NCBI GenBank assembly: GCA_937948815.1
Contig: CALFAM010000199.1
Location: 1 to 35,866, forward strand
Length of the DNA: 35,866 nucleotides
From: an uncultured bacterium
GTDB taxonomy: Bacteria > Acidobacteriota > Thermoanaerobaculia > Multivoradales > J023
Direction of reading: 5' to 3'
A program made the position numbers and the translations under genes. Shown piece after piece: positions 17,621 through 26,805 of this stretch. The notes under the pieces were generated by a model. That model made no database searches. It was given only the letters and a program-made list of their open reading frames with translations, and was not told the DNA's origin. How positions within the stretch are numbered: the first letter of the stretch is position 1; each line of letters opens with the position of its first letter.

Positions 17621-18958
17621 TCACGCGACCGGCAGGCGGATGCTCGCGCGCAGGCCGCCGCCGCGTCGGTCTTCCAGCACGAGATCTCCACCGTGCTCCC
17701 GCGCGATCCGGTGGCAGATCGCAAGGCCGAGACCGATCCCCTCGGCGTCCCGGTCCCGGGCCGCCGGGCCACGGTAGTACGGCTGGATCACGAGCTCGCG
17801 TTCGTCGTCGGGAATGCCCGGGCCACGATCTTCGACATGAATCCAGATGTCCCGAGCGGCCTCTTCGACACGAAGGTGGGCTTGCCCCGCGTATTTGAGG
17901 GCGTTCTCCACCAGATTGCCCAGGGCACGGCGAATGGCTGTCGGGCGACAGCGCAGCGGACGTTCCGGCCCGGCGCCTCGCGTCACCGGCCGGCCCTCGG
18001 AGGAAAGGTCCGCAGCCACCGCGGCCAACAGCGCATCGAGATCGACCCGCTGAACGGACTCGCTCTCGTCACGCCCCTCCAACCGATGCAGAGACGCGGC
18101 CACCACGTCATCGAGAAAGCCCAGATCTCGCTCCAACCCGTACCGCACGGCCGCGTCGTCGATCAGCTCGACACGGAGCCTCATGCGGGTCAGCGGCGTT
18201 TTGAGATCATGCGAGATGGTCCGCAGCAGCCCCTCGCGTGCTTCCGAGATCTGCTGTCGCTGACGCTGCAGGCCGTTGACCGCCCGGGCGATTTGTCGGA
18301 GCTCCGGCGCACCCTCTTCGCCGAGGTCGAGGGTGTGCGGCGTGGTGAGGGCTGCCTGCGCACGGCGGGCCAGCCGTGGCACGGGCTTCAGCATTCGCAT
18401 CATCCAACCGATTGCCACCACCAGGGCCAAAGCCGTGAGTCCGATCGGGGCCCACGGTGGGGACGCCGCGGGCGGTGACGGATCGAGCGCCGTTGGCAGC
18501 CGGCCGTGCCACCACCGCCCTTCGGCCATCAGCATCTGAATGCGCAAGAATCCCGTGGCGGGCCCGCGGGCTGCGTCTGTTGGTGGGGAGGCTGTCGGCG
18601 CGGGTTCCAGATCGAGGTAGATCACGCGCCCCGGGTACGTCCGGTGCAGCCATGCGCTCAGTGTTTCGACCCACGCAACGTCAGCCCCGGGCGAATCCGT
18701 GACCGGCGCGAGGAGCGGTCCCGTCGGCATGACCTCGATTCCGACGGCCTGTGCCACCTGTGCGAGGCGCTCCGGTTGACGGATCGGAGTCGGAACGGCT
18801 GCCAGGAGAGGTGCGAGCTTCGAGCGCGCGATCTCGATTTCGAGATTCGTTCCGGCCGGCGCCCTGCAGCCATGCCGCCACCAGGCGAGCGCCGACAGCA
18901 CGGCCATGAGCACCATGACCGCTGCCAGCCGGATCCGCAGGGGTGCCTTGACCATCAC
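17621..18958 (-). CDS. Sensor histidine kinase (EnvZ-like)
   Basis: H-box LLRTISHDLKTPLTRMRLRVEL, LGNLVENALKYAG, EDRGPGIPDDE, GIGLGLAICHRIAREHGG. Confidence 0.92.
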   Translation of the reverse strand: MMVKAPLRIRLAAVMVLMAVLSALAWWRHGCRAPAGTNLEIEIARSKLAPLLAAVPTPIRQPERLAQVAQAVGIEVMPTGPLLAPVTDSPGADVAWVETLSAWLHRTYPGRVIYLDLEPAPTASPPTDAARGPATGFLRIQMLMAEGRWWHGRLPTALDPSPPAASPPWAPIGLTALALVVAIGWMMRMLKPVPRLARRAQAALTTPHTLDLGEEGAPELRQIARAVNGLQRQRQQISEAREGLLRTISHDLKTPLTRMRLRVELIDDAAVRYGLERDLGFLDDVVAASLHRLEGRDESESVQRVDLDALLAAVAADLSSEGRPVTRGAGPERPLRCRPTAIRRALGNLVENALKYAGQAHLRVEEAARDIWIHVEDRGPGIPDDERELVIQPYYRGPAARDRDAEGIGLGLAICHRIAREHGGDLVLEDRRGGGLRASIRLPVA

Positions 18959-19677
18959 GAGGTGCGCGATGCCGAGGGCGGCGCGAACACGTATCCCTCG
19001 CCGCGCACGGTCTTGATGTACGAGGGCGCACGCGCGGAATCACGTAGCCGCTTGCGCAAGCGGCCAACCTGTACGTCGATGGCGCGATCGAAGGCGTTGC
19101 CATCCGGCCCCTGAGTCAGGTCGAGCAGGCGATCGCGGCTCAGCACGAGATTCGGCCGCTCGATGAAGACCTTGAGCAGCCGATACTCGGCCCCGCTCAG
19201 GGCGACGACGACCCCATCCGAGTCGATGAGCTGGCGCGCCTCGGTGTCGAAGCGCCAGCGACCAATGCGCACCTGGCGTGCCGCGGACGTGACCCGTGAC
19301 CCGCGCATCGGGGCGCTGCTGCGCCGCAGCAAAGCCTTGATCCGTGCCAGCAGCTCACGGGGGCTAAAGGGCTTGACCAGGTAGTCGTCGGCGCCGACCT
19401 CCAAACCCACGACACGGTCGATTTCCGTGCCCCGCGCCGTCAACATGAGAACGGGCAGATCGCAGGTGGTGCGAAGCTGCCGGCAGAGATCGAGCCCATC
19501 CTGGCCGGGAAGCTGCAAATCGAGGATCAGCAGGTCGATGGCTTCCTGCTCCAGCAAGCGCATGAGCTGCCCTCCATCCGCGCGCGCCAGCACGTCAAAC
19601 CCCGCGCGAGAGAGATAGTCCGTCAGCAGCTCGCGAAGCTCCCGATCATCATCGACCACCAACAACCTTGCTGCCAT
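18955..19677 (-). CDS. OmpR-family response regulator
   Basis: RLLVVDDDRELRELLTDYLSRAGFDV, DLLILDLQLPGQDGLDLCRQL, winged helix with AFDRAIDVQVGRLRKRLRDSARAPSYIKTVRGEGYVF. Confidence 0.94.
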   Translation of the reverse strand: MAARLLVVDDDRELRELLTDYLSRAGFDVLARADGGQLMRLLEQEAIDLLILDLQLPGQDGLDLCRQLRTTCDLPVLMLTARGTEIDRVVGLEVGADDYLVKPFSPRELLARIKALLRRSSAPMRGSRVTSAARQVRIGRWRFDTEARQLIDSDGVVVALSGAEYRLLKVFIERPNLVLSRDRLLDLTQGPDGNAFDRAIDVQVGRLRKRLRDSARAPSYIKTVRGEGYVFAPPSASRTS

Positions 19678-19792
19678 GCTCGTCCCTCGATTGGTCGCAG
19701 CTCGTCGCAGCCGAGCCCCGTACGGAATCCAACGGGCTCACGCGCGCCACGAGGCGGCTGCACCGCTGGAAGACTTCATTCTGACGGGCTTC

Positions 19793-19810
19793 TGTGTCAA
19801 GCCGGACACA
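19793..19810. promoter_or_regulatory. Inverted repeat TGTGTC-N6-GACACA in the divergent TCS/exporter intergenic region
   Basis: Perfect 6-bp arms; overlaps a minus-strand TTGACA hexamer. Confidence 0.4.
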
Positions 19811-19873
19811 AAACGCCAACCCTCAGACGCGCTTTGACATCGTCCGGTTACAAACGGCGGATGGAATCAGGAC

Positions 19874-21196
19874 ATGGAAGCCCGAGACCTCAGTGGCGCG
19901 GGTATGGATCGCGCCGTTCCAACGCAACACAGTCTCCGAGCCTGGGGCCTTTCCCTCCTGCTCCTCGTCGTCGCGGCCAGCGTGGGCACGTACCTCCTTC
20001 GCCGGTCGCCCGGGGGAGAACGCACCGTGAAGGCCAGTACCCTCGAGCTGATGACCGTGCACCTGGGCGGACTCTCCGACGAGATCCGAATCCGGGGAAC
20101 GGTGCTGCCACTCGAAACCGTCTCGCTCGATGCTGTGCAGGGTGGCCGGATCGAAGAAATCTGCGTCGACGAGGGTGCCCGGGTCGAAGCGGGTACCCGC
20201 CTGCTCCGGCTCAGCAATACCGCCTTCGAGCTTCGCCTGCTGGCCCAGGAGGTCGAGATCACGGGCCAGCTCCACACCCTCGAAGGCACCCGGTTGACCC
20301 TCGAACGCGAGCACCTCGCCCGGCAGCGGCAGATCCTGGCGCTCGAGTACCAGGTCAAACGCCTGACCCAGGACGCCGCGGACCAGGAGGCGCTGGTCCG
20401 CCAGCAGATTCTCAGCACGGCGGCCTACCGGGCGACCCGGCAGGAGCTGGCGTACAACCACTCCTTGCTCGAAGCCGAAACCCGCGGTCTCGCCCTCGAT
20501 GCCCAGATCCGGCAGCGACGGCTCGACCAGGTGGACCGCGACCTCGCGCGCCTCGAGACCAGCCTGCGGCTCATTCGCGAAAGCCTGGGCCAGCTCGTGA
20601 TCACCGCACCGATCAGCGGCCAGCTGACCCAACTCGATGCCGTCCTCGGCACCTCGATCGATACCGGCCAGCGGCTCGGCCGCATCGACCGTCCGCAAGG
20701 TTTCAAGGTCCGTGCCGACATCGACGAGTTCTACGTCGACCGCATCCGCACCGGCCAGACCGCCAGCTTCGTGGCCCAGGGGCAAGAACGAGAGGTGGTG
20801 GTCGACAAGATCTACCCCGAGGTCCGCGACAGCCTGGTTCGCGTCGACCTGACGCCCATCGACGCGGCGGCAGCGTCGTTCCCGCGCGGACAGACCCTTC
20901 ATCTTCGCCTCCTTCTGGGCGCACCGCGGGAAGCCCTGTTGCTCACCCGAGGCGCATTCTTCGAACAAACCGCGGGCGCCTGGATCTTCGTGCTCTCGGC
21001 AGACGGACGCCGAGCTGAACGGCGCGCCATCCGACTCGGACAAGCATCCCCCGAATCCTTCGAGGTCCTCGATGGCTTGGCAGCAGGTGACACCGTGATC
21101 ATCTCCAGCTACCGTGGTTTCGAAGATGCTCACAACCTTCGCCTCGTCGTGGACCCAATGCACAGCGCGCACGAGGCGGCCGGAGATCCCTCATGA
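19874..21196 (+). CDS. Membrane fusion / periplasmic adaptor protein (HlyD/MacA-like)
   Basis: N-terminal TM, biotinyl-lipoyl-like halves, long coiled coil, ITAPISGQLTQLDAVLGTSIDTGQRLGRI. Confidence 0.85.
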   Translation: MEARDLSGAGMDRAVPTQHSLRAWGLSLLLLVVAASVGTYLLRRSPGGERTVKASTLELMTVHLGGLSDEIRIRGTVLPLETVSLDAVQGGRIEEICVDEGARVEAGTRLLRLSNTAFELRLLAQEVEITGQLHTLEGTRLTLEREHLARQRQILALEYQVKRLTQDAADQEALVRQQILSTAAYRATRQELAYNHSLLEAETRGLALDAQIRQRRLDQVDRDLARLETSLRLIRESLGQLVITAPISGQLTQLDAVLGTSIDTGQRLGRIDRPQGFKVRADIDEFYVDRIRTGQTASFVAQGQEREVVVDKIYPEVRDSLVRVDLTPIDAAAASFPRGQTLHLRLLLGAPREALLLTRGAFFEQTAGAWIFVLSADGRRAERRAIRLGQASPESFEVLDGLAAGDTVIISSYRGFEDAHNLRLVVDPMHSAHEAAGDPS

Positions 21197-21870
21197 TCGA
21201 GCTCGAGAACCTTCACAAGATCTACCGGCGCCGCGCGGTCGAGACCACGGCGCTGAACCAAGTGAGGTTGGACATCGCGGACGGCGAATTCCTGGCCGTG
21301 ATGGGCCCTTCCGGGAGCGGCAAGTCCACCCTGCTCAACATCCTCGGCATGCTCGACCAGCCCTCGAGCGGCAGCTACCGCTTCCTGGACCAAGACATCG
21401 CCGGCGCCAGCGAGCGGCGTCTCACCCAGCTTCGAAAGCAGCACCTGAGCTTCGTCTTCCAGAGCTTCAACCTGCTCGACGAGCTGACGGTTTCCGAGAA
21501 TGTCGAGCTGCCCCTGATCTATCGACCGCTCAGCGCCCGCGAACGCCGCGAGCAGGTCGACGATGTGATCGAGCGCGTCCACCTCGGCAACCGCCGTGAC
21601 CACTACCCCCAAGAGCTCTCCGGCGGCCAGCAACAGCGTGTCGCGATCGCGCGGGCGCTGGTGACCGAACCGAGGCTCATTCTGGCGGACGAGCCCACGG
21701 GCAATCTGGACTCCGCCAACGGACGCGAAGTGATGGGGCTCTTGCAGCGCTTCAACCAGGCCGGGACGGCGATCGTCATGGTCACACACTCTGCGACCCA
21801 CGCGCGCTACGGCCATCGCATCGTCCATCTCTTCGATGGTCGCATCGTCGAGCAAGAGGCGCTCAGCTAG
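21193..21870 (+). CDS. ABC transporter ATP-binding protein (MacB/LolD type)
   Basis: Walker A GPSGSGKSTLLNILG, signature LSGGQQQRVAIARAL, Walker B LILADEPTGNLD. Confidence 0.96.
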   Translation: MIELENLHKIYRRRAVETTALNQVRLDIADGEFLAVMGPSGSGKSTLLNILGMLDQPSSGSYRFLDQDIAGASERRLTQLRKQHLSFVFQSFNLLDELTVSENVELPLIYRPLSARERREQVDDVIERVHLGNRRDHYPQELSGGQQQRVAIARALVTEPRLILADEPTGNLDSANGREVMGLLQRFNQAGTAIVMVTHSATHARYGHRIVHLFDGRIVEQEALS

Positions 21871-21873
21871 GCC

Positions 21874-24309
21874 ATGAGCACGTTTCTCTTCAAACACTTC
21901 TGGCGCCACGCCAAGGTCGATCGCGCCACGTGGTCGATCAACGTCATCGGACTCGCAGTCGGCCTCTGCAGCGTCCTGGTCGTCGGGCTCTACATCGAGT
22001 ACGAGCTGCGCCACGACCGTCATTTCCCGCAGCTCGACCGTCTGTATCGTCTCAGCCTGGACATGGCCGATCACGAGGGCGGCGCGCGCCAGCGGGTGGC
22101 CGGTCTACCCGGGCCCGCCATGGACGCCGTGCTGGCCGAGAGCCGCGAGATCGAGATCGCGGCACGAGTCTTCCCGGTCAACGGCACCAGCCGGATCCGG
22201 GTCGGCCAGACACAGGCGAACGAGCTCGGGGTCGCGACCGTGGACCCCGGGTTCCTGGACCTTGCGGGTGTCACGTTTCTGGCCGGGGACCCTGCAAGCG
22301 CTCTCGATCGCCCCGACAGCGTCGTGCTGACGCGCAGCATGGCGAACAAGTGGTTCCCGGATGGCCAGGCGATCGGGCGTGTGATGAACATCTACCGGGC
22401 CGGCGACGTCACGGTCCGTGGCGTGATCGAAGACTTCCCCGCCAACAGCCATCTGCCCTTGACCGTGTTGGTGTCGATCCACAACCTGCCAGACGACTTC
22501 TTCCAGCTTCGCTTCTGGTGCTGCAACAACTTTCACACCTATGTGCGGTTGCTCACCGGTGCCAATCTCACGTCGGTCCAGCAAGCGCTCGACCGCGCAG
22601 TCGCGCGTCATGCCCCGGAGGAGGTCCGTCGAGAGCTCCGGATCGTGCCGTTTCCGGTTCGCGACATCCATCTCTTCTCGGACTTCCAGCGCGAGCTGCA
22701 GCCCCAAGGCCATGCCGTCAGCGTGCTGATCTTCACCAGCGTGGCCCTGATCGTGCTGTTGATCGCCTGTCTGAACTTCGTGAATCTGGCCACGGCCCGG
22801 GCCACCCAGCGTGCCAAAGAGATCGGATTCAAGCGCGCCATCGGCGTGCCCCGCGTTCGTCTCGCCGGCGAGATTCTGCTCGAGGCCGTGCTCGCGAGCC
22901 TGCTGGCAGCCACCCTCGCCGCCCTCGCCGCGCCGATCATGCTGCCGATCGTCAGTCAGGTAGCTGGCGTAAGCCTCAGCCCGACCCTGCTGCTTCGGCC
23001 CGGTTGGCTTCTCTGCCTGCTCGCGCTCGCCTGCGTGACCGGTCTCGCGGCCGGCCTCTACCCCGCGTTGGCGCTGTCACGACTGGCGCCAGTGGAAGCC
23101 CTGCGGGGAACGGTGGCGCGCGGGCGCAGCGGCCTGATGCTGCGCAACACCCTGGTCGTCACCCAGTTCACCATCTCGGTCGTGCTGCTGGTCGTGACCC
23201 TGGTGTGCCGCGCACAGATGCACTTTGCCGCCAACATGGAGCTCGGATTCCGGACCGAGCACACCGTCGTGCTCAACAATGTCGACGACGCGGAAATCGA
23301 CTACGCCGCCTTCAAGCAACGCCTGCTCGCCAACCCCTACATCGTTTCGGTCACAGCGGCCAGCCGCATGCCCGACGGTCGATGGCCGGACCCGGACTTC
23401 GCCCTCACCCGGCCCGGCCAACCCGACAAGACCTGGATGATGTCTCGCCTCGATATCGACACAGACTTCCTCGACGCCTTCGGTATCGAGCTGCTCACGG
23501 GCCGCATGCTCTCGGACCAGCGAAGCAGCGATCGGCTGCGGCGCCCGAATGCGGAGAATCCGCTAGGACGCGCCGCTTTCTTGGTCAGCCGTGCCGGCGC
23601 AGCGACCCTCGGCTTCACAACGTCGGACGCCGTCGGCGAGGTCATCGAGCAGCAGTACACACATCAAGGTCAGCGGGTTCGCGGTCCGATCGTCGGTGTC
23701 TTCGAGGACGTCCACTTCGCCTCGATCTATCAGCCGACTCTGCCCATCTTCCTCCAACTCAACCCCAGCAACTACAACACCATCGCGATCCGAATCGTGC
23801 CCCAGAACCGGCGCGCCACCCTCGCCTTCATCGACCACGTCTGGCAGGAAGTGTCGCCCGAGATGCCGATCCTGCGCTCGTTCCTCGATGCGCAATTCGA
23901 AGCGCTCTTTCGGCGCCAGGAACAGCAGATCATCCTATTCGAGCGATTCGCCCTGCTGGCGATCCTCGTCGCCTGCCTCGGGCTCTTCGGTCTGGCGTCC
24001 TACAGCACCGAGCGCAGGACCCGCGAGATCGGCGTCCGCCGGGTCTTCGGTGCGTCGACTTTCGACATCATGGTCCTGCTCAACCGATCCTTTCTTCGCC
24101 TGGTCCTGCTCGGCGCTGCCCTGGCGACACCAGTCGCCTACTTCCTGGCCACGCGGTGGCTCCGAGAGTTCGCTTTCCGGATCGACCTCGGCCCGAGCCC
24201 GTGGCTGCTCGGCATCGCCCTGGCCACGGCAACCGCCCTGGCGACGGTGTCCATACGCGTCTACCGCGCCGCCGCCGCGCGTCCGATCACGGCCCTTCGT
24301 ACCGAATGA
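21874..24309 (+). CDS. ABC transporter permease (MacB periplasmic core / two FtsX domains)
   Basis: N-terminal SINVIGLAVGLCSVLVVGLYIEYELRHD, FtsX-type TM bundles (FVNLATARATQRAKEIGFKRAIGVPR; LFGLASYSTERRTREIGVRRVFGAS). Confidence 0.92.
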   Translation: MSTFLFKHFWRHAKVDRATWSINVIGLAVGLCSVLVVGLYIEYELRHDRHFPQLDRLYRLSLDMADHEGGARQRVAGLPGPAMDAVLAESREIEIAARVFPVNGTSRIRVGQTQANELGVATVDPGFLDLAGVTFLAGDPASALDRPDSVVLTRSMANKWFPDGQAIGRVMNIYRAGDVTVRGVIEDFPANSHLPLTVLVSIHNLPDDFFQLRFWCCNNFHTYVRLLTGANLTSVQQALDRAVARHAPEEVRRELRIVPFPVRDIHLFSDFQRELQPQGHAVSVLIFTSVALIVLLIACLNFVNLATARATQRAKEIGFKRAIGVPRVRLAGEILLEAVLASLLAATLAALAAPIMLPIVSQVAGVSLSPTLLLRPGWLLCLLALACVTGLAAGLYPALALSRLAPVEALRGTVARGRSGLMLRNTLVVTQFTISVVLLVVTLVCRAQMHFAANMELGFRTEHTVVLNNVDDAEIDYAAFKQRLLANPYIVSVTAASRMPDGRWPDPDFALTRPGQPDKTWMMSRLDIDTDFLDAFGIELLTGRMLSDQRSSDRLRRPNAENPLGRAAFLVSRAGAATLGFTTSDAVGEVIEQQYTHQGQRVRGPIVGVFEDVHFASIYQPTLPIFLQLNPSNYNTIAIRIVPQNRRATLAFIDHVWQEVSPEMPILRSFLDAQFEALFRRQEQQIILFERFALLAILVACLGLFGLASYSTERRTREIGVRRVFGASTFDIMVLLNRSFLRLVLLGAALATPVAYFLATRWLREFAFRIDLGPSPWLLGIALATATALATVSIRVYRAAAARPITALRTE

Positions 24310-24353
24310 ACGAGCGAGCCCACGGCTGAGGTTCAGCGCCGCGCGGGCCGGCC

Positions 24354-24917
24354 CTACTCGGGAGCCAGGCCGTCCAGCGCGAGCCCCGGGAGGCCGTCGA
24401 GGCTGTGGGCGTTCTTCTCGGTGTGGGTCTGGCGCATTCGCTCCGGCGAACGACTCTCGTGCAGGCGGGTGAGTTGGTCACGGTCACGCTCATAAGTCAT
24501 GCGCGGCACCGAGAAGCCGCAAGAATCGGCAATGCGCTGAACGTCGACCCGCAGGATTGCACGCGTGCCAGGGTGGGTCGGAAAGCGCGGCAGGAGAGCA
24601 TCGAAGTCGGGATGTCCCGGCTCCAGGGCTTCGACTCTGCCATGCAGCCGCAAGATGTTCGGCCGTCCCTCGAAGGCACAGAACATCACCACGATGCGGC
24701 CATTCTCTTTGGCGTGCGCCACGGTCTCGATGCCGCTTCCCGTGAGGTCGAGATACGCCACCGTCTTGGGTCCCAGCACACGAAACGTATCGAGCCCCTT
24801 GGGCGACACATTGACCAGACCATCCGCCGCCAGCGGCGCCGTGGCCACAAAGAAGATCGGCTGCGCCTCGATGAAGGCAATCAGGTCATCATCGAGCGCT
24901 TCGAATATCTTGCCCAT
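24354..24917 (-). CDS. Pyridoxamine 5'-phosphate oxidase family protein
   Basis: IEAQPIFFVATAPLAADGLVNVSPKGLDTFRVLGPKTVAYLDLTGSGIETVAHAKENGRIVVMFCAFEGRPNILRLHGR. Confidence 0.88.
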   Translation of the reverse strand: MGKIFEALDDDLIAFIEAQPIFFVATAPLAADGLVNVSPKGLDTFRVLGPKTVAYLDLTGSGIETVAHAKENGRIVVMFCAFEGRPNILRLHGRVEALEPGHPDFDALLPRFPTHPGTRAILRVDVQRIADSCGFSVPRMTYERDRDQLTRLHESRSPERMRQTHTEKNAHSLDGLPGLALDGLAPE

Positions 24918-25043
24918 AGTTCCTCAAATCTCCTGAAGCTGGCGAGATCCCCGGCTGACCCTATGCGCCATTTCAGAAATCGACCTAGTACCAATTTCCC
25001 TCGCCTCGCCGCATCCAATCACACCAGCCGCCACCAAAGCACC

Positions 25044-25345
25044 CGCAGACTACCCACCACAGACCACCCGCGGCCGACCAACCATGACGACCCGCGGCCG
25101 GCCAGCCTCAGCTAGAGGAGGAAGCTGTCGGATCGAGGACGCGCGGAGATGTCTGAGCGTGTTCGCACGAGTTTCGGAGCGCCCGCACGCAGACCGGCAG
25201 CGGCCGACCAACCGTGCAGACCCGTGGCCGACCAACCGCGCTGCCCGAGGACGCGGGAGGATCGAGGACGGCGCCGAGATGTCTGAGCGCGTCTGCGCGC
25301 GAGTTTCGCAGGCGCCGCCCGCAGACCACCCGCGGCCGATCCGCG
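25044..25345. repeat. Diverged intergenic repeat cluster (two ~130-bp units plus a partial unit)
   Basis: 25130-25195 GGATCGAGGACGCGCG-GAGATGTCTGAGCG..GAGTTTCG..GCGCCCGCACGCAGACC aligns with 25259-25327; CGGCCGACCAACC-TG-GACCCG-GGCCG recurs at 25071 and 25201; CAGACCACCCGCGGCCGA occurs exactly at 25060 and 25322. Confidence 0.8.
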
Positions 25346-25361
25346 GCTGTGATCGAGAAAG

Positions 25362-25865
25362 CTATTCGCGGCGCAGGGTCTCGAGGTAGGCGACGAGGGC
25401 TTCCCATTGCGCATCGTCGAGCCTGAAGCGTGGCATGACGGGCGAGAGCGCGGTGCCACCGGCGTCGACGCCTTCGGTGATGGCCTTCCGGAGCGCGTCG
25501 TGATCGGTGTAGGCCGGACGGGTGCGGCCGGTGGCCGAGCTCGGTAGATCAGCCATCAGGGCTTCCCATCGAATATCTGGCGGCGCCACATTCTGAACGG
25601 CGATACCGCCGCGTCCGTCGGCACCGTGGCACGTTCCGCAGGGCAGCGTCCACGCGGGAACCTCGACGGCGTTGTCGCCGCCGATTCCGATTTTGATCTC
25701 CTCGGCCGGATCGTCGCTCGCGCGCCCTTCGAGATAGATCCGCTTGCCGATCGCCAGCCGTGCGTCATCCTCCTTGGCCGTCTCCGCAGTCGAGAAATCT
25801 GCCAGCAGTGACCAGGGCAACACCATCACGAGCATCCGCACGACCTTCGCGTGCCTCCGAGTCAT
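25362..25865 (-). CDS. Exported monoheme c-type cytochrome
   Basis: Signal peptide MTRRHAKVVRMLVMVLPWSLLADFSTAE; heme motif CGTCH; candidate distal Met in SPVMPRF; the ORF can also start at 25892 or 25898. Confidence 0.82.
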   Translation of the reverse strand: MTRRHAKVVRMLVMVLPWSLLADFSTAETAKEDDARLAIGKRIYLEGRASDDPAEEIKIGIGGDNAVEVPAWTLPCGTCHGADGRGGIAVQNVAPPDIRWEALMADLPSSATGRTRPAYTDHDALRKAITEGVDAGGTALSPVMPRFRLDDAQWEALVAYLETLRRE

Positions 25866-25894
25866 TGCTCGTCTCTCAGGGTCGAACGTCATAC

Positions 25895-26515
25895 TCAATC
25901 TCCAAGCACCTTGGCGTCTGGCCCACTACGGCTCACCCCCAGGTCGCGCAGGAGACCTGTGCCGAGCTCATAGAGCCAACCGTGAAGCGAGACCTTTTGT
26001 CCTCGCTGCCACGCGAAGATCAACGTTGGAAGCAATCCGATCGTCGCGACCTGGGCCGCGACATTCAACTCCGCCAGCCGCGTCCACCGCTCGTCGTAGT
26101 CCTCACAACGGTCGAGCTCCTTGTGATGGTCGCGGTTCACCGCGCGCAGGGGTGCCAGCCACTGCTCCATCGGCGGCCAGACCGATGGCCCGAGCGCAGC
26201 ACGTACCGCAGCACAGCGTTCATGGCCACAGACGATGATGTGCTCAACCTGAAGTACGTCAACAGCATACTTGATAACTGACAACGAGTTCGCATCCGTC
26301 GTCGAGACCAGATTCCCCATGTTGCGATGAATCAGCATATCGCCTGCTTCGAGGCCGGCAATCGTGGTGGGCGACACGCGGCTGTCGGCGCAACCGATCC
26401 ACAGATAGCGCGGATGCTGAGCCTTGAGCTGCCGCTCGAAGTAGGTTGGATCCTGGGCATTCCGTGCACGAACCCATGCACGATTGTTCTCGAAAACTTC
26501 CGGAAGACGTCGCAT
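25895..26515 (-). CDS. can: Beta-class carbonic anhydrase
   Basis: PRYLWIGCADSRVSPTTIAGLEAGDMLIHRNMGNLV and HIIVCGHERCAAVRAAL; likely start ATG at 26515 (ORF extends to 26554). Confidence 0.95.
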   Translation of the reverse strand: MRRLPEVFENNRAWVRARNAQDPTYFERQLKAQHPRYLWIGCADSRVSPTTIAGLEAGDMLIHRNMGNLVSTTDANSLSVIKYAVDVLQVEHIIVCGHERCAAVRAALGPSVWPPMEQWLAPLRAVNRDHHKELDRCEDYDERWTRLAELNVAAQVATIGLLPTLIFAWQRGQKVSLHGWLYELGTGLLRDLGVSRSGPDAKVLGD

Positions 26516-26805
26516 CGCAATGGAACGATGCCACGGCAGGTGCCCGGGCGACAAGTGCCGAGAGCAAGACCGCTCGAAACTCGCTGGCCGCGCGTCCGCT
26601 CGACCATAGATGGTAGGCGCATAGCTCCTTACATGATCGGACGGGCGACCATCCTTCGACGCGAAAGGCCGATTGGGCCCAGTCTTCGTGATGAAGTGGC
26701 CCTACGCAAAGACCAATTTGCGAACCTACAATAGGACCACACAGCAACGGCTGCGCTGCCCAGCAATCGGGCGGTGCGTCAGCCAACAGAATCCGGAGAG
26801 GCTCG

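Noticed and set aside
21930-24329. 799-aa plus-strand ORF overlapping the permease
   Set aside because: Arg/Pro/Ser-rich off-frame translation; the 21874..24309 frame encodes a clear FtsX-type permease
25044-25345. CRISPR array
   Set aside because: Units are long, diverged and unevenly spaced; no short identical repeats, unique spacers or cas genes
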